Counted from the stretch's first letter, positions 16,778-27,044 are shown. The stretch: DNA of 64,000 nucleotides from Sciscionella marina DSM 45152 (GCF_000379465.1 NZ_KB905388.1:52468-116467); one strand, 5' to 3'. The notes: a model not told the origin generated them from the sequence alone. Numbers and translations are program-made.

Positions 16778-18943
16778 GTGAGCACTGAGCAGCGTGAAGA
16801 AACCCAGCCACCGGTCGAGGAGGTGCCGAGGCAGCTCCCCGCCGCCCCGCCCGCGTCCACCGAGGATGTGGAACCGGTCGACATCGATCTGCCCGAGGAC
16901 CGGTATATCAACCGGGAGCTTTCCTGGCTCGACTTCAACACGCGCATTCTCGCCCTCGCCGAGGACGAGTCGCTCCCGCTGCTCGAGCGGGTCAAGTTCC
17001 TGGCGATCTTCGCCTCGAATCTGGACGAGTTCTACATGGTGCGGGTCGCCGGGCTGAAACGCCGCGATGAGACCGGCCTCTCGGTGCGCAGCGCGGACGG
17101 GCTCACGCCGCGCGAACAACTCGGCTACATCGCCAAGCGCACCCAGGAACTGACCGAGCAGACATCCACCGCCTTCCTGGACCACATTCTGCCGGCGCTC
17201 GAACCGAACGGCATCCACCTGGTGCGCTGGCACGAACTGGACGCGGACGCCCAGTCCCGCCAGTCCCGGTACTTCCGCGACCACATTTTCCCCGTGCTCA
17301 CCCCGCTCGCGGTGGACCCGGCGCACCCCTTCCCGTACATTTCCGGGCTCTCCCTCAACCTCGCGGTCACCGTGCGCGATCCGAAGGAGGGCACCGAACG
17401 CTTCGCGCGGGTGAAGATCCCGAACAACGTACCGCGATTACTGGATGTGAGTGAGGATCCCGGCGCCCGGCCGGCCGTTTTCCTTCCACTCGAGGAACTC
17501 GTCGCCGCGCATCTGGGCGAACTGTTCACCGGGATGGAGGTCATCGAGGCCCGCGCGTTCCGGGTCACCCGCAACGCGGACTTCGAGGTGGAAGAGGACC
17601 GCGACGAAGACCTGTTGCAGGCCATGGAACGCGAACTCGCGCAGCGCCGGTTCGGTCCCCCGGTCCGGCTCGAGGTCGCCGAGGACATGAGCGAGCACAT
17701 GCTCGAACTGCTGCAGCGCGAGATGGAGGTCGATCCGCGCGATGTGGTCGAGGTGCGCGGGCTGCTCGATCTCTCCTTCCTGTGGCAGATCTACGGCGTG
17801 GACCGCAGGGATCTGAAGAGCCGCTCCTTCGTTCCCGCGACCCATCCGGCCTTCGGCGAGCGGGAAACCCCGAAAAGCGTGTTCCACACCCTGCGCGAGG
17901 GCGATGTGCTCGTGCACCATCCCTTCGATTCCTTCTCCACGAGCGTGCAGCGGTTCATCGAACAGGCCGCGCACGATCCGAAGGTGCTGGCGATCAAGCA
18001 GACGCTGTACCGCACCTCCGGTGACTCGCCCATCGTGGACGCGCTCACCACCGCTGCCGAGGAAGGCAAACAGGTCGTCGCGCTCGTGGAGATCAAGGCC
18101 CGCTTCGACGAGCAGGCCAACATCGGCTGGGCCCGCACCCTGGAGCGCAGCGGGGTGCACGTGGTGTACGGGCTCGTCGGCCTGAAGACGCACTGCAAGA
18201 TCGCCCTCGTGGTGCGCCAGGAGGGCTCCACGATCCGCCGTTACTGTCATATCGGCACCGGGAACTACAATCCGAAGACCGCGCGCACCTACGAGGATCT
18301 GGGACTGCTCACCGCCGAACCGGATATCGGCGCGGACCTCACGGATCTGTTCAACGTGCTGACCGGTTACTCGAACCAGGCAAGCTACCGGCGCATCCTC
18401 ACCTCCCCGCAGGGCATCCGGCGCGGCATCATCGAACGCATCGACGCGGAGGCGGCCCGCGCGCTCACCGGGAAACCTTCCGGCATCCGGATCAAGGTGA
18501 ACTCGCTCGTGGACGAGCAGGTGATCGACGCGCTCTATCGCGCGGCACAGGCGGGCGTCGTGGTGGATGTGGTGGTGCGCGGTATCTGCTGCCTCAAGCC
18601 GGGCAAGCCGGGACTCTCCGAACGCATCCACGTACGCTCGATCCTGGGCAGTTTCCTCGAGCACTCACGGGTGTTCCACTTCCTCGGCGCCGACGAGTAC
18701 TGGATCGGCAGCGCGGACATGATGCACCGCAACCTGGACCGCCGCGTCGAAGTGCTCGTCGCGGTCACCGATCATCGGCTCACCGCGCAGCTCGGGGATG
18801 TCTTCGATTCCTGCCTGGATCCGAGAACCCGCTGCTGGGTACTGGACGCGAGCGGGGAATGGTCCGCCTCCCCCGCCGACGGTTCGAATGTGCGCGATCA
18901 CCAGGTCGCGATGATGCGCAGGCACGGCGAGGAGGGATCGTGA
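16778..18943 (+). CDS. ppk: Polyphosphate kinase 1
   Basis: 721 aa. Makes and degrades inorganic polyphosphate from ATP. The N-terminal [13 protein letters not shown], head-domain [15 protein letters not shown], the HPFDSF loop and the PLD-type active site [15 protein letters not shown] (phosphorylated His) are all present, with [13 protein letters not shown] before it. An ATG at 16769 is three codons upstream, but the GTG at 16778 is 7 nt after a GACAAT -10-like box (16765-16770), the spacing seen for several other starts here, so I prefer it. The stop once overlapped mutT1 as GTGA and is now separated from it by a 77-nt duplication. Confidence 0.95.
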   Translation: MSTEQREETQPPVEEVPRQLPAAPPASTEDVEPVDIDLPEDRYINRELSWLDFNTRILALAEDESLPLLERVKFLAIFASNLDEFYMVRVAGLKRRDETGLSVRSADGLTPREQLGYIAKRTQELTEQTSTAFLDHILPALEPNGIHLVRWHELDADAQSRQSRYFRDHIFPVLTPLAVDPAHPFPYISGLSLNLAVTVRDPKEGTERFARVKIPNNVPRLLDVSEDPGARPAVFLPLEELVAAHLGELFTGMEVIEARAFRVTRNADFEVEEDRDEDLLQAMERELAQRRFGPPVRLEVAEDMSEHMLELLQREMEVDPRDVVEVRGLLDLSFLWQIYGVDRRDLKSRSFVPATHPAFGERETPKSVFHTLREGDVLVHHPFDSFSTSVQRFIEQAAHDPKVLAIKQTLYRTSGDSPIVDALTTAAEEGKQVVALVEIKARFDEQANIGWARTLERSGVHVVYGLVGLKTHCKIALVVRQEGSTIRRYCHIGTGNYNPKTARTYEDLGLLTAEPDIGADLTDLFNVLTGYSNQASYRRILTSPQGIRRGIIERIDAEAARALTGKPSGIRIKVNSLVDEQVIDALYRAAQAGVVVDVVVRGICCLKPGKPGLSERIHVRSILGSFLEHSRVFHFLGADEYWIGSADMMHRNLDRRVEVLVAVTDHRLTAQLGDVFDSCLDPRTRCWVLDASGEWSASPADGSNVRDHQVAMMRRHGEEGS

Positions 18944-19025
18944 GCGAGCTTGCGAGCGAGCCAGAAGACACAGCAGCGTCGGGCACGATGACGACGAGCG
19001 CCGGCGAGGAGGGATCGTGAGCGAG
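18926..19025 (+). repeat. Intergenic repeat E1 flanked by 23-bp duplication
   Basis: The 23 bp around the ppk stop (18926-18948, containing GAGGAGGGATC and GTGAGCGAG) are repeated exactly at 19003-19025, where they supply the ribosome site and GTG start of mutT1. Between them is a 54-nt GAGCGAGC-rich sequence. This looks like insertion at an overlapping stop/start with duplication of the target, leaving both genes intact. Confidence 0.7.
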
Positions 19026-19925
19026 GTACAGGCCGCCGGGGTCGCGCTCTGGCGAGAGAACGGCCAGGGGCGGCAGTTCGCGATCGTGCACCGGCCACAC
19101 CGGTCCGATTGGTCGCTGCCGAAGGGAAAACTCGACCGGGGTGAGACGCACGCGGTCGCCGCGGTGCGCGAGACCCGGGAGGAAACCGGTTACTCCTGCG
19201 CGCTCGGCGCCGGTCTCGGGGAGATCCGCTATCCACTGCCGGACAACGGCAGCACGAAGAGTGTGCACTACTACACCGCCCGGGTGACCGGGGGCGAGTT
19301 CACGGCCAACGACGAGGTGGACGAGCTGCGCTGGTGCGATCTGGCGCAGGCACGCGAGTTGCTGAGCTACCCGCACGATGCCGGGGTGCTCGAACGCGCG
19401 GCCGCGCTCGGCACCGGCAGCGCGACCGTGCTCCTGGTGCGGCACGCGAAAGCGGGCAGCAGGGCGGACTGGGGCGGCCCGGACACCGAGCGCCCGCTCG
19501 CGGATGCCGGGCTGCGCCAGGCGGAGGCGCTGCGCGGGCTGCTCGCCCTGTGGAGCCCGGAGCGGGTGTACTCCGCGCCACGGCTGCGCTGTGTCGACAC
19601 GATCGCCCCGCTCGCGCGGGATCTGGGCGCGGACATCGGTGCGGAACCGCTGCTTTCCGAGGAAGGATACTGGCCGGATCGCGCGGCCGGAACGCGGCGG
19701 CTGCTGGAGATCGCCGGAACCGCGGCGGTAACCGCGATCTGCAGTCAGGGCGGAGTCATCCCGGATGTGGTCGAGCGCCTGATGGACGCGGCCGGTACTC
19801 CGGTCACCGGGCAGGTGCGCAGCAAAAAGGGCAGTGTCTGGGTGCTGACCTTGCGGCGCTCGGAGAACGGGCTATCGCTCGAAGCTGCCGACTATTACCC
19901 GAGTGCATTACCCAAACCGGCATAA
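19017..19925 (+). CDS. mutT1: NUDIX hydrolase-histidine phosphatase fusion (MutT1 type)
   Basis: 302 aa. The N-terminal NUDIX domain (Nudix box GKLDRGETHAVAAVRE then TREETGY) is fused to a C-terminal phosphoglycerate-mutase-like domain starting LLVRHAKAG with the catalytic His, and CSQGGVIPDVVERLMD later. Mycobacterial MutT1 has this architecture, lies after ppk1 and before hupB, and hydrolyses 8-oxo-(d)GTP and diadenosine polyphosphates. The same order is seen here. The start GTG at 19017 lies within the second copy of a 23-bp duplication and has GAGGAGGGA upstream. Confidence 0.92.
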   Translation: MSEVQAAGVALWRENGQGRQFAIVHRPHRSDWSLPKGKLDRGETHAVAAVRETREETGYSCALGAGLGEIRYPLPDNGSTKSVHYYTARVTGGEFTANDEVDELRWCDLAQARELLSYPHDAGVLERAAALGTGSATVLLVRHAKAGSRADWGGPDTERPLADAGLRQAEALRGLLALWSPERVYSAPRLRCVDTIAPLARDLGADIGAEPLLSEEGYWPDRAAGTRRLLEIAGTAAVTAICSQGGVIPDVVERLMDAAGTPVTGQVRSKKGSVWVLTLRRSENGLSLEAADYYPSALPKPA

Positions 19926-19939
19926 ACAAACGACACAGC

Positions 19940-19972
19940 AAAGTGCCCCTCGGCGATGCCGAGGGGCACTTT
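19940..19972. terminator. Bidirectional terminator between mutT1 and hup
   Basis: A perfect 15-bp stem, AAAGTGCCCCTCGGC with GCCGAGGGGCACTTT, around a GAT loop. The A/T ends give a T-run in both directions, so it can terminate both convergent genes. Confidence 0.9.
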
Positions 19973-19990
19973 GGTCAGCTGCGAAGAAGG

Positions 19991-20632
19991 TTACTTCTTG
20001 GCCCTGCTGCGGGTCGTGGTCGCCTTCTTCGGGGCCGCCTTGGCCGTGGTGGTCTTCTTGGCCGTGGCCTTCGGAGCCGCCTTGGCCGTGGTGGCCTTCT
20101 TGGCCGCGGTCTTCGGAGCCGCCTTGGCCGTGGTGGCCTTCTTCGCGGCGGTCTTCGGCGCGGCCTTGGCTGCGGTCTTCGGTGCGGCCTTGGTCGCGGT
20201 CTTGGCCGTCGACTTGGTGGCGGTCTTGGTGGTCGCAGCGCGCCGGGTGCCGGTGGCCGGCTTGGCGGCGGTGCTGCGGGTGGTGGTCGGGCGAGTGGTG
20301 GCGCGAGCGGTCGTCGTGCGCGAACCGCTCTTGGCGGCGGTGGCGCGCGGGAGCTTCTTGGCCCCGCTGATGACTTCCTTGAAGTTCGTGCCCGCGCGGA
20401 AGGCGGGAACGTTCGTCTTCTTCACCTTCACCGGATCGCCGGTGCGCGGGTTGCGAGCGGTCCGAGCGGCGCGGGCACGCTTCTCGAACACACCGAACCC
20501 GGTGATGTTCACCTTGTCACCCTTGTTGACGGTACGAACGATGACATCGACCATGCCATCGACCGCTGCCGTCGCGGTTTTCTTGTCGCCGAGGCGATCT
20601 GTGAGCTCTTCGATGAGCTGGGCCTTATTCAC
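19991..20632 (-). CDS. hupB: HU-type nucleoid protein with long basic tail
   Basis: 213 aa. Residues 1-90 are a standard HU fold: [41 protein letters not shown] and [11 protein letters not shown]. The remaining ~120 residues are a Lys/Ala/Thr tail with tandem 14-residue units of the [14 protein letters not shown] type, encoded by 42-bp DNA repeats (about 20040-20190). The start is GTG at 20632 with GGAGGG upstream; a longer open frame crosses the promoter. Such tails condense DNA in actinobacteria. It is convergent with mutT1 across a strong terminator. Confidence 0.93.
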   Translation of the reverse strand: MNKAQLIEELTDRLGDKKTATAAVDGMVDVIVRTVNKGDKVNITGFGVFEKRARAARTARNPRTGDPVKVKKTNVPAFRAGTNFKEVISGAKKLPRATAAKSGSRTTTARATTRPTTTRSTAAKPATGTRRAATTKTATKSTAKTATKAAPKTAAKAAPKTAAKKATTAKAAPKTAAKKATTAKAAPKATAKKTTTAKAAPKKATTTRSRAKK

Positions 20633-20654
20633 CGTGGTCCCTCCAGAGACTACG

Positions 20655-20716
20655 AAAACGGCCCGGTCGGGCCGACTTGATTGCACACGGTAAAGGCTCA
20701 GAGGAGATTTTTCCAA
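20655..20716 (-). promoter_or_regulatory. hupB promoter and leader hairpin
   Basis: On the minus strand TTGGAA (20716-20711), 18 bp and TACCGT (20692-20687) form a plausible promoter. In the leader CGGCCCG-AC-CGGGCCG (20674-20659) is a perfect 7-bp stem followed by TTTT (20658-20655), shaped like a terminator ahead of the gene. Leader attenuation of HU is therefore possible. Confidence 0.55.
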
Positions 20717-20824
20717 GCGCCACGCCCTATTTTTTTGCGCAGAACACACACATCCACCCGGTCGCGGGATAAATGTGCAGGTGAGCGCCTTGCGGGCGGT
20801 GAAGTAAATGTGACCCGACACGAC

Positions 20825-20855
20825 ACGGGATCCCCGCCGTAGCAAGGGATCCCGT
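20825..20855 (-). terminator. Hairpin downstream of leuD
   Basis: ACGGGATCCC (20825-20834) and GGGATCCCGT (20846-20855) form a perfect 10-bp inverted repeat just after the leuD stop. It lacks a T-tract, so it may protect the mRNA end or assist termination. Confidence 0.5.
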
Positions 20856-20863
20856 AACCGCCG

Positions 20864-21472
20864 TTAGGCCGGAAGGGGTGTCGTGACTGGTTTCCAGGGT
20901 TCGCGCGCGGCTTCGAAAGCGTCGATCTCGGCCGCCGAGCGCATCGTCAGCCCGATGTCGTCGAGGCCCTCGAGCAGCCGCCAGCGGGTGTACTCGTCGA
21001 TCTCGAACCGCGCCTGGAAGTCCTTGGCGCGAACGGTCTTCTGCTCGAGGTCCACGGTCACCTCGGTGCCCGGTTCGGTCTCCAGCAGCTTCCACAACTG
21101 CTCCACATCGGACTGTTCGCACAGCGCGGCGAGCAGGCCCTGCTTACCCGCGTTGCCCCGGAAGATGTCCCCGAAGCGGGCCGAGATCACCACGCGGAAG
21201 CCGTAGTCCAGCAGCGCCCAGACCGCGTGTTCCCGCGAGGATCCGGTGCCGAAGTCCGGTCCGGCGACGAGCACGCTGCCCTTGTCGAAGGGCGCCTGGT
21301 TCAGCACGAAGTGCTCATCGGAGCGCCACGCGGAGAACAGCCCGTCCTCGAAGCCGCTCCGGGTTACCCGCTTGAGGTAAACGGCCGGGATGATCTGATC
21401 GGTATCCACGTTGGAGCCGCGCAGCGGGACTCCGATCCCGGTGTAGTTCGTGAACGGTTCCATCGTCGTCAC
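20864..21472 (-). CDS. leuD: 3-isopropylmalate dehydratase small subunit
   Basis: 202 aa. Works with LeuC to isomerise isopropylmalate in leucine synthesis. It shows [17 protein letters not shown] and the substrate-loop motif [14 protein letters not shown], as expected. Its ATG overlaps the leuC stop by 4 nt, so the subunits are translationally coupled. Confidence 0.97.
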   Translation of the reverse strand: MTTMEPFTNYTGIGVPLRGSNVDTDQIIPAVYLKRVTRSGFEDGLFSAWRSDEHFVLNQAPFDKGSVLVAGPDFGTGSSREHAVWALLDYGFRVVISARFGDIFRGNAGKQGLLAALCEQSDVEQLWKLLETEPGTEVTVDLEQKTVRAKDFQARFEIDEYTRWRLLEGLDDIGLTMRSAAEIDAFEAAREPWKPVTTPLPA

Positions 21473-22899
21473 ACCTCCACGTATTCGGCCGCGTCCGCGG
21501 TCAGGTCCGATGGCGCGGACAGCTTGCCGCGCACCGCGGTCGCCGCGGCGACCGTGGGCGAGACCAGATGGGTCCGCCCACCCTTTCCTTGCCTTCCCTC
21601 GAAGTTCCGGTTCGAGGTGGATGCCGAGCGCTCACCGGGGGCGAGCTGATCCGGGTTCATGCCAAGACACATCGAGCAACCCGCCTGGCGCCACTCCGCG
21701 CCCGCGGCGAGGAACACCTCGTGCAGCCCCTCGGCCTCGGCCTGCGCGCGCACCCGCATCGAGCCGGGAACCACGAGCATGCGCAGGCTCGGCGCGATCG
21801 TGCGCCCGCGCAGCACCTCGGCCGCGGCGCGCAGATCCTCGATCCGGCCGTTGGTGCACGAACCGAGGAATACCGTGTCCACCCCGATCTCGCGCAGCGG
21901 GGTGCCCGGAGTCAGGCCCATGTAGGTGATTGCCTTCTCGGCCGCGGCGCGCGCGGTCTCGTCGGCGATCTGCTCGGGATCCGGAACCCGTTCCCCGAGC
22001 GGAAGTCCCTGCCCCGGGTTGGTGCCCCAGGTCACGTACGGGCTGAGGGCATCGGCATCGATGTCCACCTCGGTGTCGAAGCTCGCGTCCGCATCGCTGC
22101 GCAGTTGCTTCCAGGCATCCACCGCGGCGTCCCATTCGGCGCCCTTCGGGGCGTGCGGCTTGTCCCGCACGTACTCGAAGGTCGTCTCGTCCGGCGCGAT
22201 CATCCCGGCCCGCGCGCCCGCTTCGATGGACATGTTGCAGATCGTCATCCGCGCTTCCATGGAAAGCGCGCGGATCGCTTCGCCGCGGTACTCGAGGATG
22301 TAACCTTGCCCACCCCCGGTGCCGATCTTCGCGATCACCGCGAGGATGATGTCCTTGGCGCTGACGCCCTCGCGCAGCGTGCCGTTCACGTTGATGGCCA
22401 TGGTCTTGAAGGGGCGCAGCGGAAGCGTCTGGGTGGCGAGCACGTGCTCCACCTCGGATGTGCCGATCCCGAACGCGATCGAGCCGAAGGCGCCGTGCGT
22501 CGAGGTGTGCGAATCACCGCACACCACGGTCATTCCGGGCTGGGTGAGGCCGAGCTGCGGGCCGATCACGTGCACGATGCCCTGTTCCGCGTCGCCCATC
22601 GGGTGCAGCCGGACACCGAATTCCGCGCAGTTGCGCCGGAGCGTGTCCACCTGGGTGCGCGAGACCTCGTCGGCGATCGGCAGATCGATGCCCTCGGTGG
22701 GCACATTGTGGTCCTCGGTGGCGATCGTCAGGTCCGGACGGCGAACCCCGCGCCCCTGCAGCCGCAGCCCGTCGAAGGCCTGCGGGCTGGTGACCTCGTG
22801 CACGAGATGGAGGTCGATGTAGAGCAGATCCGGTTCCGCACCGTCTCCCTTCCGGACGACGTGTGCGTCCCACACTTTCTCGGCAAGCGTCTTGCCCAT
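21469..22899 (-). CDS. leuC: 3-isopropylmalate dehydratase large subunit
   Basis: 476 aa aconitase-family enzyme. The [4Fe-4S] cysteines are in FLGSCTNGR and [12 protein letters not shown]; the catalytic region [13 protein letters not shown] and EDHNVPT are present. Full family length. A strong AAGGAGG stands just before the ATG. It is divergent from the IclR regulator, as remembered for leuCD and the LtbR/NdgR regulator of other actinobacteria. Confidence 0.97.
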   Translation of the reverse strand: MGKTLAEKVWDAHVVRKGDGAEPDLLYIDLHLVHEVTSPQAFDGLRLQGRGVRRPDLTIATEDHNVPTEGIDLPIADEVSRTQVDTLRRNCAEFGVRLHPMGDAEQGIVHVIGPQLGLTQPGMTVVCGDSHTSTHGAFGSIAFGIGTSEVEHVLATQTLPLRPFKTMAINVNGTLREGVSAKDIILAVIAKIGTGGGQGYILEYRGEAIRALSMEARMTICNMSIEAGARAGMIAPDETTFEYVRDKPHAPKGAEWDAAVDAWKQLRSDADASFDTEVDIDADALSPYVTWGTNPGQGLPLGERVPDPEQIADETARAAAEKAITYMGLTPGTPLREIGVDTVFLGSCTNGRIEDLRAAAEVLRGRTIAPSLRMLVVPGSMRVRAQAEAEGLHEVFLAAGAEWRQAGCSMCLGMNPDQLAPGERSASTSNRNFEGRQGKGGRTHLVSPTVAAATAVRGKLSAPSDLTADAAEYVEV

Positions 22900-23019
22900 C
22901 GCTCCTCCTTGGGTCTTCTGGTGGTCGGAGCGGGTTTCTCAAGACCGAATCCGGTTTGTTCCCTGCTCCCGATCAGTTCTTTCTGGACTTCTCATATCTC
23001 GGGACGCTAATATCGAGAC
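22900..23019. promoter_or_regulatory. leuCD/IclR divergent promoter region
   Basis: For the regulator, TGGACT (22984-22989), 18 bp and TAATAT (23008-23013) stand 6 nt before its GTG, so its mRNA is probably leaderless. TCTCG (22997-23001) and CGAGA (23014-23018) form an inverted pair over this promoter, a candidate operator. No convincing -10 for leuC was found by eye. There is no leucine leader peptide. Confidence 0.5.
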
Positions 23020-23721
23020 GTGGGACAGTCTAGCGGTATCGGAGTTCTGGATAAAGCGGTGGCCGTGCTGGAAGCGGTGGCCAAGGAACCGTGCGGGCTC
23101 GCGGAACTGTGCGCGCGCACGGATCTGCCCCGTGCAACGGCGCATCGGCTCGCCGTAGGCCTCGAGGTGCACCGCTTGCTGCGCAGGGGCCCGGACGGGC
23201 GCTGGCGTCCCGGTGCCGCGCTCGCCGAACTCGCCGGGGGCGCGACCGATCCACTGCTGGACGCGGCGAACTCGGTGCTGCCCAGGCTGCGCGACATCAC
23301 CGGGGAAAGTGTTCAGCTCTACCGCAGGGACGGAACACAGCGCATCTGCATCGCCACCGCGGAACCGCCGAGCGGGCTGCGGGACACCGTTCCGGTCGGC
23401 ACCCGGCTGCCGATGACCGCGGGATCCGGGGCGAAAGTCCTCACCGCGTGGGCGGATCAGGCGACCCAGCGCACGGTCGTGACCGACGCGGTGTTCGGCG
23501 AGCGGACCCTGCTCGAGGTGCGCAGGCGTGGCTGGGCGCAGAGTGTCGCCGAACGCGAGCCGGGAGTGGCCAGTGTTTCCGCTCCGGTGCGGGATTCCAC
23601 CTCCACCGTGATCGCCGCCGTCTCGGTTTCCGGCCCCGTGGAACGCATCGGCCGTCGCCCGGGCGCGCGCTGGGCGCAGGATCTGCTCGCCGCGGCCGAC
23701 GCGCTGCAGAACCGGCTGTGA
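23020..23721 (+). CDS. IclR-family regulator, LtbR/NdgR-like
   Basis: 233 aa. The N-terminal winged helix (GIGVLDKAVAVLEAVA, LAELCARTDLPRATAHRL) and the C-terminal IclR effector domain (ESVQLYRRDGTQRICIATAEP, GSGAKVLTAWAD, SVSAPVRDSTSTVIAAVSVSG) are complete. Position divergent to leuCD identifies it as the probable repressor of leucine (and perhaps tryptophan) genes, by analogy with LtbR and NdgR. A GC hairpin at 23741-23753 follows the gene. Confidence 0.9.
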   Translation: MGQSSGIGVLDKAVAVLEAVAKEPCGLAELCARTDLPRATAHRLAVGLEVHRLLRRGPDGRWRPGAALAELAGGATDPLLDAANSVLPRLRDITGESVQLYRRDGTQRICIATAEPPSGLRDTVPVGTRLPMTAGSGAKVLTAWADQATQRTVVTDAVFGERTLLEVRRRGWAQSVAEREPGVASVSAPVRDSTSTVIAAVSVSGPVERIGRRPGARWAQDLLAAADALQNRL

Positions 23722-23927
23722 TTCGGCACCCGTTTTCTCGGCGGCGAAGCCGCTTCCCCCCGGGCAGCTTGCGTGGTGTATCGGACAAACACGAGGAGAC
23801 GACCCGGAGCGAGGCGGCGCCGGAGGTTCCGCCACCGGACCCGCCAGGCAAGTCCAGTCGGTCATGACCCGCAGGTTCTGCCGTTTGTCATGGGCATAGC
23901 GACTCCGATGCGCCTATCATCGAGAGC

Positions 23928-24428
23928 ATGACCGAATCGAGCGGGGACAAGCTGCGGGTGAGCGACACCGAGCGCGAATCGGCCATTTCCGCGCTCGGTG
24001 ACCACATGGCGGCCGGGCGTATCGACGTCGAGGAGTACGGCCAGCGCTCGGCGCGGGTGACCACGGCACGCACCCGAGGGGATGTGCTGCGCGAGTTCGC
24101 CGATCTGCCGGACCCGAAACCGGCCTTCCTGACCGATCCGCTCGGCACCGGAGGTTTCGACGCCGGACGTACCGGCACCCCGGCGCCGGGCCAGCGGCCG
24201 AAATCACTGGCCAGGCAGGGCATGGGGCTCCCGGCGATCCTCGGCGTGGCCGCGATCGCGGTGATCGGCCTGACCGTGCTGTCCGTGGTGCTGCACCACG
24301 CCGGTTTCCTGTTCATCCTGATCCCGGTGCTGGTGATCGTCAGCAGGGCCCGGCAGGGTTCGAACCGCCCGGATCAGCACCGCAGGCACAACCATCCGCA
24401 CGGCCGCCACTACGATCGCAACGAGTGA
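23928..24428 (+). CDS. DUF1707 (SHOCT-like) membrane protein
   Basis: 166 aa. The N-terminal DUF1707 domain (LRVSDTERESAISAL, HMAAGRIDVEEYGQR, REFADLP) is followed by a linker and two close hydrophobic segments (about residues 99-137), then a His/Arg-rich tail (HRRHNHPHGRHY). The domain is common in actinobacterial envelope proteins of unknown role. A -10 TATCAT (23915-23920) lies 7 nt before the ATG: likely leaderless. The stop overlaps the peptidase start by 4 nt, so the two are coupled. The 206 nt upstream contain no gene that I can see. Confidence 0.85.
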   Translation: MTESSGDKLRVSDTERESAISALGDHMAAGRIDVEEYGQRSARVTTARTRGDVLREFADLPDPKPAFLTDPLGTGGFDAGRTGTPAPGQRPKSLARQGMGLPAILGVAAIAVIGLTVLSVVLHHAGFLFILIPVLVIVSRARQGSNRPDQHRRHNHPHGRHYDRNE

Positions 24429-26437
24429 CCACCGATCCATATCTGTATCTCGAAGACGTCACCGGAACCGGCGCACTCGACTGGGCCCGGGAACGCAATG
24501 CGGAATCCCTTGCCGAGCTGACCGAAGCCGAACGGTATACCAAGACCCGCGCCGCGCTGCTGGACGCGCTGGACACCGATGACCGCATCCCCTACGTCCG
24601 GATGCGTGGCGAGTATCTCTACAACTTCTGGCGCGATGCCGAGCACCCGAAGGGGATCTGGCGGCGCACCACGCTCGCCGAGTACCGCGGCGCCGCACCG
24701 GACTGGGAAGTGCTCATCGATGTCGACGCGCTCGCCGAGGCCGAGGGCGAGAACTGGGTGTGGGGCGGGGCCACGGTGCGCCGCCCGGCGGACGATCGCT
24801 GTCTCGTCGAGCTCTCCAGGGGCGGCGCGGACGCGACGGTGGTGCGCGAGTTCGATCTGCGTACCCGCGAATTCCTCCTGGACGGCTTCGTTCTTCCCGA
24901 GGCCAAGCACCGGATCGGCTGGATCGACGCGGAAACCGTCTATCTCGGCACCGATTTCGGGCCGGGTTCGCTGACCGATTCCGGATATCCGCGGATCATG
25001 AAGCGCTGGCGGCGCGGCACTCCGCTTGCCGAGGCGAGCACGGTTTTCGAGGGCGAGCAGACCGATGTCGCCGTGTCCGCGGTGCACGATCCCACCCCCG
25101 GATTCGAGCGGGACCTGATCGTGCGCAGGGTGGATTTCTTCACCGCGCATCGCCATCTGGTGCTCGACGGCGAACTGGTGGAGCTCGAACTGCCCGGGGA
25201 CGCGGTCGTTTCGCTGCACCGGGAATGGTTGCTCGTGCACCCGCGCTCGGACTGGGGCGAGTACCCGACCGGCAGCCTGCTCGCGATCCGGCTGAGCGAT
25301 TTCCTGAGCGGTGCCCGCGAGTTCACCGTGCTGTTCGCCCCGGACGCGCACTCCAGTCTCGAGGACTTCAGCGCGACACGGGATTTCCTGTTGCTGACCG
25401 TGCTCACCGATGTGCGCCCGGAGCTGCGCCTGCTGCGGCCATCCGATGGCTGGCGCGCCGAACCGCTCGCCGCGGAGTTCGCCGACCTGGGCAGCGCGGA
25501 CATCGTTGGCACCGATTCGCTGCACGGTAACGACTACCTCGTGGACGTGTGCGGCTACACCACCCCGTCCACACTGTGGCGCGGAACCGTGGGTGCGGCC
25601 CCGGAACCGGTGAAGTCCGCGCCACGCCTGTTCGACGCTGCCGGGGCGGAGATCACCCAGTACTTCGCGACCTCCCCGGACGGGACGCGGATCCCCTACA
25701 CCGTGGTGCGCCCCGCGAACGCCGACGGTCGCACCCTGCTCACCGGGTACGGCGGCTTCGAGATCTCGCTCACCCCGAACTACAGCGGGATCATCGGGCG
25801 TGGCTGGCTGGCCGAAGGCGGTACCTACGTGGTGGCGAACCTGCGCGGCGGCGGGGAATACGGTCCCGCGTGGCACACCGGGGCCAAGGGAGCGCACCGG
25901 CATCGGGTGTACGAGGACTTCGCCGCGGTGGCCGGAGACCTCGTGGCGCGCGGGATCACCACCACCGGACAGCTGGGCATCCAGGGCGGCAGCAACGGCG
26001 GGCTGCTCATGGGCGTCATGCTCACCAGGTACCCGGAACTGTTCGGCGCGATCGTCTGCCAGGTGCCGCTGCTGGACATGCGCCGGTACCACCTGCTGCT
26101 CGCCGGCGCATCCTGGATGGCCGAGTACGGCGATCCCGAGGATCCCGAACAGTGGGCCTGGCTCGCTGACTATTCGCCGTACCAGAACCTCGCCGCGGAC
26201 GCGGAGTACCCGCCGATCTTCGTGCTCACCTCGACCAGGGACGACCGGGTGCATCCGGGGCACGCGCGCAAGTTCGTCGCCCGGCTGCGCGAGTACGGCC
26301 ACGATGTGCGCTACTACGAGAACATCGAAGGCGGGCACGGCGGGGCCGCGGACAACGCGCAGTCGGCGACCAAATGGGCGCTGGTGTTCGAGTTCCTGGA
26401 CCGGACGCTCGAGCGGGGTCAGAACTCGGCCCGGTAG
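24425..26437 (+). CDS. Prolyl oligopeptidase, S9A family
   Basis: 670 aa serine peptidase that cuts short peptides after proline. A seven-bladed beta-propeller region (about residues 60-390) is followed by the alpha/beta-hydrolase domain with the Ser nucleophile in IQGGSNGGLLMG, Asp in TSTRDDRVHPGHA and His in IEGGHGGAAD. LRGGGEYGPAWH is also conserved. No signal peptide, so cytoplasmic. The GTG start overlaps the DUF1707 stop. The 3' end overlaps the convergent DinB gene by 19 nt. Confidence 0.93.
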   Translation: MTTDPYLYLEDVTGTGALDWARERNAESLAELTEAERYTKTRAALLDALDTDDRIPYVRMRGEYLYNFWRDAEHPKGIWRRTTLAEYRGAAPDWEVLIDVDALAEAEGENWVWGGATVRRPADDRCLVELSRGGADATVVREFDLRTREFLLDGFVLPEAKHRIGWIDAETVYLGTDFGPGSLTDSGYPRIMKRWRRGTPLAEASTVFEGEQTDVAVSAVHDPTPGFERDLIVRRVDFFTAHRHLVLDGELVELELPGDAVVSLHREWLLVHPRSDWGEYPTGSLLAIRLSDFLSGAREFTVLFAPDAHSSLEDFSATRDFLLLTVLTDVRPELRLLRPSDGWRAEPLAAEFADLGSADIVGTDSLHGNDYLVDVCGYTTPSTLWRGTVGAAPEPVKSAPRLFDAAGAEITQYFATSPDGTRIPYTVVRPANADGRTLLTGYGGFEISLTPNYSGIIGRGWLAEGGTYVVANLRGGGEYGPAWHTGAKGAHRHRVYEDFAAVAGDLVARGITTTGQLGIQGGSNGGLLMGVMLTRYPELFGAIVCQVPLLDMRRYHLLLAGASWMAEYGDPEDPEQWAWLADYSPYQNLAADAEYPPIFVLTSTRDDRVHPGHARKFVARLREYGHDVRYYENIEGGHGGAADNAQSATKWALVFEFLDRTLERGQNSAR

Positions 26438-26943
26438 AGATCGCGCAGCAGGCAGATCTCCGCGCCGTGGTGCATGACTTCCCGGTTCAGGTGCAGGATC
26501 AGGGTGGCCATCGAACGGTCCGCCCACGGTCCCTCGGCCGCGCCGACGGGACGCTGCAAGGCAGCATCGTCCAGGGAAGCCACGCCCGCGCGCCACACGT
26601 CGTGGTACTCACGCAGGGCGGCGAGTCCCTGTTCCGCGGTGATCGGCCAGCCCGCGGTGGTGATGCTCAGCGATCCGTCACCGAAGTGCGCGCTGGCGCG
26701 GATCCCGAACACCTGCACCGCGATGTGCGCCAGCCGCCAGGCGATCGTGGTCACCGGCGGCGGTTCCGGGACCGGCCACTGCCAGTCGATCATCGGCGGA
26801 CCGTCCGGGGTGGCGCGCACCGTCCAGCAGTCCGGAACGGGCTCCCAGAGGTACTCCGCGTCGGTGAGCCCCTCCAGCCGCGGCATCAGGTGATAGTCCC
26901 AGTAGAAGTCGAGCTGATCGAGCAGTTCCTCGCGCCACGTCAT
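26419..26943 (-). CDS. DinB-superfamily protein
   Basis: 174 aa four-helix-bundle protein of the DinB/YfiT group. The possible metal-binding His are in WRLAHIAVQVFG and NREVMHHGAEICLLRDLY. Some relatives are thiol-dependent transferases (mycothiol or bacillithiol), most are uncharacterised. GGGAG lies 7 nt before the ATG. The divergent neighbour is a broken HTH regulator, a pairing often seen for DinB genes. Confidence 0.8.
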   Translation of the reverse strand: MTWREELLDQLDFYWDYHLMPRLEGLTDAEYLWEPVPDCWTVRATPDGPPMIDWQWPVPEPPPVTTIAWRLAHIAVQVFGIRASAHFGDGSLSITTAGWPITAEQGLAALREYHDVWRAGVASLDDAALQRPVGAAEGPWADRSMATLILHLNREVMHHGAEICLLRDLYRAEF

Positions 26944-27008
26944 CGGATGCTCCCATCGGTGTTCCTGCTGCGCCGTCCGGCACTGAATGCGACGCTAACC
27001 GGTAGTGG

Positions 27009-27026
27009 CCGACAAGCATGTGTCGG
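27009..27026. promoter_or_regulatory. Operator-like palindrome before HTH gene
   Basis: CCGACA-AGCATG-TGTCGG is a perfect 6-bp-arm dyad in the DinB/HTH divergent region, 18 nt before the HTH start codon. It is a natural site for autoregulation by the HTH protein. Confidence 0.45.
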
Positions 27027-27044
27027 TCAATCAAAGGAGCGAAC

